From assembly GCA_042092935.1 (NCBI GenBank), contig JBELFK010000057.1, forward strand, positions 1 through 17,289: a stretch of DNA of 17,289 nt, in the 5' to 3' direction. This document shows positions 7,958-14,511 of the stretch, in pieces (the stretch's first letter is position 1; each line of letters opens with the position of its first letter). Made by a program: the position numbers and the translations under genes. Source of the DNA: JASMHC01 sp042092935. GTDB lineage: Bacteria; Pseudomonadota; Alphaproteobacteria; Rhodobacterales; Rhodobacteraceae. Under the pieces are notes generated by a model, which was not told the DNA's origin, did not search any database, and was given only the letters and a program-made list of their open reading frames with translations.

Positions 7958-8500
7958 ATGGCGGGATTTACGGTCGAGGGCTTTGTTAAGGATATGCGCG
8001 ACATTGCGGCAGGCGAAGACAACGCACGGCATTTGCGGGCCTATATGGACCGGATATTCAAGCAGCCGGACGAAATTGAAAATGCGTTTTCGGACAGCCA
8101 GCCGGGCGACATCATCCTGTTCGAGGACCAGACGGTCTCGGTCTGGCGCACCAGTTTCGAGCGTGGCGTTTCAGTGCCAGCGCATGACCACCAAATGTCC
8201 GCCGTCATCGGCGTTTACACCGGTGTCGAGTGCAACGATTTCTTTGAGGCTGATCCCGTCGGTGGCCTGCGCCGTAGCGGAAGCGTCGCGTTGGGCACAG
8301 GGGATGTGATGTCGATTGGTCCGAGCGCAATCCACGCCGTGACTTGTGTATCCGCCCAGCCCTGTTTGGGGCTTCACGTCTATCTCGGGAAACTCACAAC
8401 CGTGAAGCGGACCTTGTTTGACATAGACAACAACGAAGCCTTGCCCTTTGACGACGCCAATTACCAAAAACTAATGGCCGCTGATCGGTTCTCGGGGTGA
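7958..8500 (+). CDS. CDO-like cupin-fold metal-dependent enzyme (COG5553-like)
   Basis: A 180-residue single-domain cupin. The metal-binding pattern is PAHDHQM (H76, H78) followed by GVYTGVE (E91) and, in the second cupin motif, IHAVT (H126). These three histidines match the three-His iron site of thiol dioxygenases such as cysteine dioxygenase. The sequence WRTSFERGVSVPAHDHQM (63-80), with GVYTGVECNDFF following, resembles COG5553, predicted metal-dependent enzymes of the double-stranded beta-helix superfamily. R64 could be a substrate-carboxylate ligand and C92 sits beside E91; neither role is proven. The start at 7958 was chosen for its GGGAG ribosome site 8 bases upstream and because the protein fold begins there; longer in-frame extensions run into the permease gene. 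Substrate unknown. Confidence 0.8.
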   Translation: MAGFTVEGFVKDMRDIAAGEDNARHLRAYMDRIFKQPDEIENAFSDSQPGDIILFEDQTVSVWRTSFERGVSVPAHDHQMSAVIGVYTGVECNDFFEADPVGGLRRSGSVALGTGDVMSIGPSAIHAVTCVSAQPCLGLHVYLGKLTTVKRTLFDIDNNEALPFDDANYQKLMAADRFSG

Positions 8501-8570
8501 TGCGCCCCTTGTGAAGCTGCGCGTCGCGGCCTAAACGATTGAAAACATATTCCGACCTTTAGGAGCCGAA

Positions 8571-9908
8571 ATGCGCCTGTCTCGTTACTTTTTGCCAGTT
8601 CTCAAAGAAAACCCAGCCGATGCGCAGATTGTCAGCCATCGTCTGATGCTGCGTGCTGGGATGATTAAACAAGCCGCGTCCGGGATTTATTCCTGGCTGC
8701 CGATGGGCTTTAAGGTTCTGCGCAAGATCGAAAACATCGTGCACGAAGAACAAGCTCGCGCGGGTCACATCGCCATTCAGATGCCGATCCTACAGTCTGC
8801 CGACCTTTGGCGCGAATCTGGACGTTATGACGACTACGGCCAAGAAATGTTGCGTATGCAGGACCGCCACGGCCGCGATTTGCTTTACACGCCAACGGCC
8901 GAAGAAATGGTGACGGATATTTTTCGTGCACATGTCAGCAGTTACAAAGACCTGCCGCTGACACTCTACCAAATTCAGTGGAAATTCCGCGACGAGGTGC
9001 GTCCGCGTTTTGGTGTGATGCGCGGTCGCGAGTTCTACATGAAGGACGGATATAATTTCGATCTGACGAAAGAAGACGCGCTTCACGCCTACAACCGCCA
9101 TCTCGTTTCTTATCTTCGTACCTATGAACGGATGGGTCTGCAAGCGATCCCAATGCGTGCCGACTCTGGCCCAATCGGTGGCGACGATACGCACGAATTT
9201 CTTGTTCTCGCCGAGACGGGTGAATCCGAGGTGTTTTATGACAGCGCCGTCACGGACCTGACCTTCGGAGACCGCGCAATCGATTACGACAGCGTCGAGC
9301 AATGTCAGGCCGTGCTGGAAGAGTTCACCAGCAAATATGCCCGGACCGATGAAACCCACGACGAGGCCTTGTTCAATGAGGTTCCCGAAGACCGCCGCCG
9401 CGTCGCGCGTGGTATCGAAGTCGGACAGATTTTCTATTTCGGCACCAAGTATTCTGATGCGATGGGTGCGAGTGTCGTCAACGATCAAGGCCAGCAAGTG
9501 CCCGTTCACATGGGCTCGCACGGGATTGGCGTATCCCGCCTGTTGGGCGCGATCATTGAGGCAAGCCACGATGATAAAGGCATTATCTGGCCCGAAGGCG
9601 TCACACCGTTTCACTGCGGGATTGTGAATTTAAAGCAGGGCGATGACGAAGCGGATGCTGCGTGTGACAACCTCTACAAAGCGTTGACTGCGGCGGGGCT
9701 TGAGCCGCTTTATGATGACCGCAAAGAGCGTGCAGGCGGTAAATTCGCGACGATGGATCTGATCGGTTTGCCATGGCGGATCACCGTTGGGCCACGCGGC
9801 CTGAAAAACGGAGTGGTTGAATTGACCTCACGTCGGACCGGCGATAGCGAGGAGCTTTCGCCTGAAGCTGCGATTGCGCGTATCGTGGAAATCTACGCGA
9901 CCCTGTGA
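8571..9908 (+). CDS. proS: Prolyl-tRNA synthetase (short, INS-lacking type)
   Basis: A 445-residue class II aminoacyl-tRNA synthetase that charges tRNA-Pro. Motif 1 lies around residues 70-84 (IQMPILQSADLWRES); the TPTAEE loop, which contacts proline, is at 107-112; motif 2 with its arginines is at 137-160 (KFRDEVRPRFG and the following YMKDGYNFD); motif 3 reads GSHGIGVSRLLGAIIE (315-330). The anticodon-binding domain follows from about 345. E. coli ProRS is about 570 residues because of an insertion (INS) editing domain between motifs 2 and 3; here only about 155 residues separate the motifs, so that domain is absent or vestigial. This is known in alphaproteobacteria, where free-standing ProXp-ala proteins clear Ala-tRNA-Pro. 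AGGAG at 8561-8565 precedes the ATG. Confidence 0.96.
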   Translation: MRLSRYFLPVLKENPADAQIVSHRLMLRAGMIKQAASGIYSWLPMGFKVLRKIENIVHEEQARAGHIAIQMPILQSADLWRESGRYDDYGQEMLRMQDRHGRDLLYTPTAEEMVTDIFRAHVSSYKDLPLTLYQIQWKFRDEVRPRFGVMRGREFYMKDGYNFDLTKEDALHAYNRHLVSYLRTYERMGLQAIPMRADSGPIGGDDTHEFLVLAETGESEVFYDSAVTDLTFGDRAIDYDSVEQCQAVLEEFTSKYARTDETHDEALFNEVPEDRRRVARGIEVGQIFYFGTKYSDAMGASVVNDQGQQVPVHMGSHGIGVSRLLGAIIEASHDDKGIIWPEGVTPFHCGIVNLKQGDDEADAACDNLYKALTAAGLEPLYDDRKERAGGKFATMDLIGLPWRITVGPRGLKNGVVELTSRRTGDSEELSPEAAIARIVEIYATL

Positions 9909-9921
9909 CGGGTTCGCGTAG
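9893..9921. terminator. Strong hairpin spanning the proS stop codon (candidate bidirectional terminator)
   Basis: CTACGCGACCC (9893-9903) pairs with GGGTTCGCGTAG (9910-9921), eleven base pairs with one bulged base, around the loop TGTGAC, which contains the TGA stop of proS. It lies between the convergent proS and reductase genes, whose ends are 22 bp apart. Neither side has a long T-run; after the stem on the minus strand the sequence is ATTTCC. It could end transcription from either side or act as a 3' mRNA stabiliser. Confidence 0.6.
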
Positions 9922-9930
9922 GCCCAAGGC

Positions 9931-10914
9931 TTAAAAGGTGACGACGACATTGCCCCGTTTGTGGCCTGTGTCGACGTAGGCATGCGCGTCGCGTATTTTC
10001 TCAAACGGGTATTCGCGGTCGATCACAGGGCGTATGTGACCGGCCTTCATGAGATCCGACAGCTCGCGCAAACCCGTCTTTGTTGCCAAAGACGTACTAC
10101 CAACAATCTTGTGTGGGCCAAATAGGTTTCGAAAGGGCGCCGCAAAAGCCTCGGCCAACGTTCCGGTGATTAGCGCGAAGCGACCGGAGCGATTTAGCAA
10201 GTGGCGATGGTTCCGGTAAGGCATGGTCCCGAGACAATCTGCGATGACGTCAAATCTGGATGGCAGTTTGGCTAAATCGGTCATGGTGTAGTCGATGACC
10301 TCGCGCGCGCCGTTTTCAATCAGAAAAGCGTGATTTTTTGTCGAAGCGATAGCCGTCACATGCGCGCCCTTTGCCGATGCCAATTGCGCAAGCGCGATGC
10401 CAACAGACCCAGCAGCGGCGTTTATCAGGATACGCTCACCCTTTTTCAGATCCAACGCAGCGCTGAAGAACATCGCGGTCATTCCGCCGAAGACAACCGA
10501 GGCGCTTTCGGCCGCGCTGAAACCCTCGGGCTGATGCAGGATCGCTTGGCTTTCCTTGATAGCGATGAATTCGGCGTGGGTGGCCATTTTCAACTCGGTG
10601 CTGCCAAAAACGCGGTCGCCACATTTAAACTCTTTCACGTTCGCGCCGACCTCGACGATTTCACCCGCGAAAACTGTGCCCAGGACTTCTTTGCGTGGGT
10701 TTGAAAAGCCGAAAACCAATGACATCAAAAACCCGTAGCCTCGGGGTACGTTTTTTGAGCGTATACGCGCGTCGCCCGAGTTCACGCTTGTTGCTATATT
10801 GCGCACCAAGACTTGCGATGGGCCGATCCGAGGCACCGGTCGTTGGGCCAAATTGATCTGTTCGGGACCGCCAAAGGTGTTCAAGACGGCGGCTCTCATG
10901 GATTTAGGTGTCAT
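9931..10914 (-). CDS. MDR-family NAD(P)H reductase / quinone oxidoreductase-like
   Basis: A 327-residue medium-chain dehydrogenase/reductase. The N-terminal GroES-like domain includes the opening MRAAVLNTFGGPE (6-18) and GDRVFGS (99-105). The Rossmann domain carries NAAAGSVGIALAQLA (165-179), the NADPH-binding loop typical of zinc-independent quinone oxidoreductases. No catalytic or structural zinc cysteine clusters are seen, so a classical alcohol dehydrogenase is unlikely. The start at 10914 was chosen because AGGAG lies 9 bases upstream and because its ATGA overlaps the stop of the DUF2306 gene; a longer in-frame extension to 10983 has no such support. It is the last gene of the accessory operon. 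Substrate unknown; quinones or enones are typical. Confidence 0.85.
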   Translation of the reverse strand: MTPKSMRAAVLNTFGGPEQINLAQRPVPRIGPSQVLVRNIATSVNSGDARIRSKNVPRGYGFLMSLVFGFSNPRKEVLGTVFAGEIVEVGANVKEFKCGDRVFGSTELKMATHAEFIAIKESQAILHQPEGFSAAESASVVFGGMTAMFFSAALDLKKGERILINAAAGSVGIALAQLASAKGAHVTAIASTKNHAFLIENGAREVIDYTMTDLAKLPSRFDVIADCLGTMPYRNHRHLLNRSGRFALITGTLAEAFAAPFRNLFGPHKIVGSTSLATKTGLRELSDLMKAGHIRPVIDREYPFEKIRDAHAYVDTGHKRGNVVVTF

Positions 10915-11546
10915 CGCTGCTCTCCTCTTGATTTGGGACGGGCGATCACAAATTTTTCGGCGGCCGCAAGGTTTATCATCCAACCTGCAACCTGAAACGC
11001 TTCGTCAATCAGCGGTTCAGGCTCACCCATAGTTAGGACGAACGGCAGGTAAAAGATGGGAAAAGTGCCCGCGTTTAACGCAATTGCATAGGCGCGGATG
11101 ATCCAAGCGCGGTGCTCGATAAAGTTGCGACGGATCGCAGCGCGAATGGCCAGGATCGTAAAGGCGGCCATTGCCGTTCCAAACAAAAGTCGCACCAATA
11201 GCAACAGCGGCGTGCTGATCTCAAGGTGCATCAAGGTCATCCAGACGCCGCTTGCGCCACCGAGAATTGCGCCTGCGCCAGCCATACGCCCGAGTGTACG
11301 GTGCAGCTTGGGACGGGTTGCTCTGATCCTGGGTGAGAGCTGAACGGCACCCAGCACCAGGAATGCGACCATGGATAGCCCATGCACAAATAGGGGCAAG
11401 CGATCGACAAACTCGGGATCAAACGCAAAGGCCCAATTTCCAGTAACGGCAATTTCGATGCTTCTGAAGAGCGTTCCGCCGATCGGGATGATGAGCACCA
11501 AGCCCAGAGCATAAGACATAGTTCGGGTGTTCATAGGAAGTCCCAT
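10911..11546 (-). CDS. DUF2306-family membrane protein
   Basis: A 211-residue protein with about six hydrophobic segments (near residues 11-30, 52-70, 88-105, 113-136, 150-172 and 183-200). The motifs KLHRTLGR (80-87) and EHRAWIIRAYAIALNAG (144-160), two histidine-arginine pairs at membrane edges, are characteristic of DUF2306, a family without assigned function. The ATG at 11546 has AGAGG about 7 bases upstream; an ATG at 11639 would force an overlap with the HTH gene and lacks a ribosome site. Its stop overlaps the reductase start (ATGA), so membrane protein and reductase are translationally coupled. A membrane electron-transfer pairing is possible, since conserved His residues could bind heme, but that is speculation. 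Confidence 0.82.
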   Translation of the reverse strand: MGLPMNTRTMSYALGLVLIIPIGGTLFRSIEIAVTGNWAFAFDPEFVDRLPLFVHGLSMVAFLVLGAVQLSPRIRATRPKLHRTLGRMAGAGAILGGASGVWMTLMHLEISTPLLLLVRLLFGTAMAAFTILAIRAAIRRNFIEHRAWIIRAYAIALNAGTFPIFYLPFVLTMGEPEPLIDEAFQVAGWMINLAAAEKFVIARPKSRGEQR

Positions 11547-11571
11547 GTTGATACCTCTTTGGTGTATTCGT

Positions 11572-11579
11572 GGGGGGGG
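11572..11579. repeat. G8 homopolymer between HTH and DUF2306 genes
   Basis: Eight consecutive G (plus strand), C8 in the mRNA, lie 13 bp downstream of the HTH stop and 25 bp upstream of the DUF2306 start. Such tracts can slip during replication; here a change would alter spacing rather than a reading frame. An assembly or sequencing artefact is also possible. Confidence 0.6.
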
Positions 11580-11592
11580 CGAGAGGCCGGCG

Positions 11593-11814
11593 CTAGCCGT
11601 CCATCTCGATTGTAAAGACGTCGCTGATTTCTTTTCCAAAAACCCGTGCGATCAAAAAGGCCAGTTCGAGCGTTGGATAGTATTTGGCGTTTTCGATGGC
11701 GACGATTGTCTGGCGGGTCACGCCAACCTGATCCGCCAGCGCCTTTTGCGTCATTTCGTCGGCATCAAAGCGCAATCGGCGGATGGTGTTGGTGATCTTG
11801 AGTTTCTTGGCCAT
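11593..11814 (-). CDS. Small XRE-type HTH transcriptional regulator (YozG-like)
   Basis: A 73-residue protein that is almost wholly one helix-turn-helix domain. Helices 2-3 read TQKALADQVGVTRQT (22-36), followed by IVAIENAKYYPTLELAFLIARVF (37-59), the standard XRE/Cro pattern including the conserved IE-N and P-L positions. There is no sensor domain. The start at 11814 is two bases after the stop of the DUF2178-like gene (TAA CC ATG), so translation is probably coupled; its own ribosome site is weak. Small regulators of this class are commonly encoded beside a multi-span membrane protein of the DUF2178/DUF3796 type, and this pair fits that arrangement. It is a plausible autoregulator of the four-gene operon. 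Confidence 0.88.
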   Translation of the reverse strand: MAKKLKITNTIRRLRFDADEMTQKALADQVGVTRQTIVAIENAKYYPTLELAFLIARVFGKEISDVFTIEMDG

Positions 11815-11816
11815 GG

Positions 11817-12278
11817 TTAGATGCTCATCCGATAGCGTGCCAGTTTGACCATTTCCCCAGCGAGACTGCCCAGCGAGAAACAGAACATCAGGACAACAAG
11901 GCAATCAACCGGATCATAGCCGAATTTTATGCCTGCGATCAAAACGATAAACCCGAGACCGGTGAACCCCATGGTCACTTTGTTGCCCGAGTTGGCGATC
12001 ATCTTGTCACGCTCGTCGGTGATAAAGTTTTGGTCGGCCTCGCCGGTCATCGCAGCCTCGATCATTGCGAAAAGGATTGTACCGATGATCGCCATGATGA
12101 TGCCCGCGGCAATCGCATAAATAATGACCCAGAACATGGTGTCTGCCCAAACCTGAATTGCATCAGGGCCGTCCATCGCCCCGGATCCGTAGAGGCTGCT
12201 GATCTTCATGATGACGTAAATGTTGACGACGATCCCGATGATAATCTGGAGCACCGTGTTCTTTTCTTCGTGTGACAT
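11817..12278 (-). CDS. DUF2178-like four-helix membrane protein
   Basis: A 153-residue protein with four hydrophobic segments at about 9-29, 46-73, 103-119 and 123-143. A cytoplasmic loop between the second and third carries FITDERDKMI (85-94), where a DER motif followed by a hydrophobic residue is typical of DUF2178-type proteins. The start at 12278 is preferred over in-frame ATGs at 12287 and 12299 because GAGGA lies 9 bases upstream; the same GAGGA abuts the 12287 ATG. It is the first gene of the accessory operon and is directly followed by the HTH gene. Such membrane proteins can act as partners or anti-regulators of the neighbouring HTH protein, as in Sdp-type immunity pairs; that role here is inference. 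Confidence 0.75.
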   Translation of the reverse strand: MSHEEKNTVLQIIIGIVVNIYVIMKISSLYGSGAMDGPDAIQVWADTMFWVIIYAIAAGIIMAIIGTILFAMIEAAMTGEADQNFITDERDKMIANSGNKVTMGFTGLGFIVLIAGIKFGYDPVDCLVVLMFCFSLGSLAGEMVKLARYRMSI

Positions 12279-12541
12279 GTTTTTCATTCCTCGTGTCATG
12301 TATATCTGACGTAGTGTTAAAAATTCTATACACAACATGCTCATTTCTGACGGCCGTGTCAAATAATTCATACATGGTGTCGAAAATATTAGATCGAAAC
12401 GTGGAATTTCAGCCACTTAGCAAGCCAAGGCGCGCGAGTTTTTCTGCAAAGGCAGGCGAATCACCGCCTCGTGCACGCGTCTTTTCTTGACGTCACAGGG
12501 CATTCAGCGCAGGTTCCAGCTAAACTTCGACGCGAGCATTC
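12279..12541. promoter_or_regulatory. Divergent control region between the accessory operon and lolC
   Basis: This 263-bp stretch is the largest gene-free interval, and its part at 12300-12410 is visibly more AT-rich than the flanks. On the minus strand a TTGACA hexamer (12362-12357) and a TATAGA hexamer (12330-12325) are present, but their spacing is not canonical, so the promoter of the DUF2178 operon is not resolved. An inverted repeat, TGTATA (12299-12304) and TATACA (12327-12332), lies just upstream of the first gene and overlaps the TATAGA; it is a possible site for the operon's own HTH protein. On the plus strand TTGACG occurs at 12487-12492 without a good -10, and lolC has only a weak ribosome site. 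Confidence 0.35.
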
Positions 12542-13825
12542 ATGGCCAACCCAACCCCGTTTTCCAACTATGAATGGATGATTGCTTGGCGCTATCTGCG
12601 TGCCCGGCGCGCCGAAGGCGGCGTGACGATCATGACATGGATCAGCCTTCTTGGCGTTGCCTTGGCGGTCTTTGCCCTGATCGCAACTCTGGCAGTCCGC
12701 TCAGGGTTCAGGGCTGAATTCGTTGATACGATCCTCGGGGCGAATGCCCATGTTACCATTTACAACTCGTTCGAGATCGCCGCGGACGGCACGTCTTCGC
12801 GCGCGATGGCCGACTATGCGGAACGGGCCGAGGCTGTCCGGCAGGTGCCCGGCGTGACCCGCGTTGCGCCGCTTGTGCGCGGCGACGTCATGGCAAGCTC
12901 GCAAAACGGCGCGGCGGGTGTTCAGGTGTTCGGGATAGCTTACGAAGATCTGTTGACATTGGAACGCATTGTAGACCCCGAAACGTCCTTAGGCGCTATT
13001 GAGGAATTCAAGGATGGTCTGGCCATCGGTTCGGGCGTGGCGCGCGAGTTGGCGCTGGGTATCGGGGACCGGATCAAGATCATTTCACCCGATGGCTTAA
13101 AGACACCGTTTGGAACAAGTCCACGGATAAAGTCGTATCAGGTGAGCTACATCTTTTCAGCAGGGCGCTACGATATTGACCGCACTCGGATCTACATGCC
13201 GTTTGCCGAAGCCCAAGACTTTTTCAACCGCAGCGGCGTCGCGGACGAGCTTGAAATTCTTGTCGATGCGCCCGAGCAGGTGGACGATCTGACCCTCGCG
13301 CTTTTGCGCGCTGGTGGCGAGAGAACCCTGATCTGGACGTGGAAAGACGCCAGCGGCGCGTTTCTGAGGGCGTTGGAGATCGAGGACAATGTCATGTTCA
13401 TCATCCTTGGAATCCTTGTTCTGATTGCAACGATGAACATCGTCTCTGGGCTAATCATGCTCGTAAAAAACAAGGGACGAGACATCGGAATTCTGCGGAC
13501 TTTTGGTTTGACCGAGGGCGCGGTTCTGAGGATCTTTTTCATCTGCGGGGCGTCCATTGGTGTTGTTGGCACCCTTATAGGCGTGGTTGCGGGAAGCCTG
13601 TTTGCGATCTACATCGACCCGATATTTTCTGCCGTTAACTATATGTCCGGTGGTGGCGTGTGGGATCCTTCGGTGCGCGGCATCTACGAGTTGCCGGCCC
13701 AATTGCGGCTTGGCGACGTGTTGTCGGCGGTCTCGCTTTCGCTTGGTCTCAGTTTTGTCATTACGATATTTCCCGCGCGTCGCGCGGCGCGCATGAATCC
13801 GGTCGAGGCGCTGCGATATGAGTGA
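12542..13825 (+). CDS. lolC: Lipoprotein-releasing ABC transporter permease (LolC/LolE/LolF)
   Basis: A 427-residue inner-membrane permease of the LolC/E family, which extracts outer-membrane lipoproteins and passes them to LolA. It has one N-terminal membrane segment (about 32-53), a large periplasmic domain (about 55-280) and three C-terminal FtsX-type segments (about 284-307, 330-358, 391-411). The cytoplasmic coupling region reads KNKGRDIGILRTFG (309-322) and the C-terminus MNPVEALRYE is the usual ending. Only one permease gene accompanies lolD, so the complex is probably of LolDF type with two copies of this protein. The stop overlaps the lolD start by 8 bp. The ribosome site before 12542 is weak. 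Confidence 0.92.
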   Translation: MANPTPFSNYEWMIAWRYLRARRAEGGVTIMTWISLLGVALAVFALIATLAVRSGFRAEFVDTILGANAHVTIYNSFEIAADGTSSRAMADYAERAEAVRQVPGVTRVAPLVRGDVMASSQNGAAGVQVFGIAYEDLLTLERIVDPETSLGAIEEFKDGLAIGSGVARELALGIGDRIKIISPDGLKTPFGTSPRIKSYQVSYIFSAGRYDIDRTRIYMPFAEAQDFFNRSGVADELEILVDAPEQVDDLTLALLRAGGERTLIWTWKDASGAFLRALEIEDNVMFIILGILVLIATMNIVSGLIMLVKNKGRDIGILRTFGLTEGAVLRIFFICGASIGVVGTLIGVVAGSLFAIYIDPIFSAVNYMSGGGVWDPSVRGIYELPAQLRLGDVLSAVSLSLGLSFVITIFPARRAARMNPVEALRYE

Positions 13826-14501
13826 TCCAGTTCTGCGCCTTTCGGGTATCCACAAAAGTTACAAGAGGAATGTCGCCGCTGAAGTCGTCGTCTTAAAGGG
13901 CGCGGACCTGACGCTTGAAGCAGGCCAAGTTGCCGCTTTGGTGGCGCCTTCGGGGGCCGGAAAATCAACACTACTGCATATTGCGGGGCTTTTGGACACG
14001 CCCGACACGGGCACAGTTAGCGTGAATGGCACCGCGATGGCCAAGGCGTCGGATCGGCGTCGAACGCGAATACGTCGCGAAGAGATCGGGTTCATTTACC
14101 AATTCCATCATTTGTTGCCCGAATTTACCGCGTTGGAAAACATCGTTTTGCCACAACTCGCGAACGGTCAAACCGCGTCCACGGCGTGTGAACGGGCACA
14201 GATGCTTTTGGCAAGCGTCGGGCTAAAGGATCGAAGTGACCATCGCCCGGCCGCGCTGTCTGGGGGCGAACAGCAGAGGGTCGCATTCTGCCGAGCATTG
14301 GCGAACGGCCCGTCACTGCTGCTGGCGGATGAGCCGACTGGAAACTTGGACCCCGACACGAGTGAGATCGTTTTTGAAACTTTGATGACGGTCGTCCGTG
14401 ACACCGGATTGGCGGCGTTAATTGCGACTCATAATCCGGCTTTGGCGGAAAGAATGGATATGACCTACCGGCTTGACTCTGGTGGGTTGAAAAAACTCTG
14501 A
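13818..14501 (+). CDS. lolD: Lipoprotein-releasing ABC transporter ATPase
   Basis: A 227-residue ABC ATPase that powers lipoprotein release. Visible elements are Walker A APSGAGKS (43-50), the Q-loop glutamine Q95 (YQFHHLLPEF), the signature LSGGEQQRV (147-155), Walker B LLLADEP (167-173), D-loop GNLD (175-178) and the H-switch ATH (H205). The first Walker A position is Ala rather than Gly, which I recall as common in alphaproteobacterial LolD. The HHLLPEFTALENI sequence after the Q-loop is typical of the LolD/MacB group. It overlaps the permease gene by 8 bp, and the dehydrogenase gene starts 10 bp later, so all three are likely co-transcribed. Confidence 0.94.
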   Translation: MSDPVLRLSGIHKSYKRNVAAEVVVLKGADLTLEAGQVAALVAPSGAGKSTLLHIAGLLDTPDTGTVSVNGTAMAKASDRRRTRIRREEIGFIYQFHHLLPEFTALENIVLPQLANGQTASTACERAQMLLASVGLKDRSDHRPAALSGGEQQRVAFCRALANGPSLLLADEPTGNLDPDTSEIVFETLMTVVRDTGLAALIATHNPALAERMDMTYRLDSGGLKKL

Positions 14502-14511
14502 AGGAAACCTG

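Noticed and set aside
8501..8570. Terminator or promoter between the cupin gene and proS
   Set aside because: No stem of useful length and no paired -35/-10 hexamers at normal spacing could be found; only the AGGAG ribosome site is clear.
12272..12490. A 72-residue plus-strand frame with a hydrophobic N-terminus before lolC
   Set aside because: No ribosome site, it begins inside the DUF2178 gene start on the other strand, and the C-terminal half is low-complexity Arg/Ser/Pro. More likely non-coding control DNA.
12488..12495. TGACGTCA palindrome upstream of lolC as an operator
   Set aside because: Only eight bases, no second copy nearby, and self-complementary 8-mers are expected by chance at this scale.
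13957..13980. Walker A of LolD begins with Ala instead of Gly, a possible inactive ATPase
   Set aside because: The GKS core, signature, Walker B and H-switch are all intact, and an Ala at this position is, as I recall, common in alphaproteobacterial LolD.
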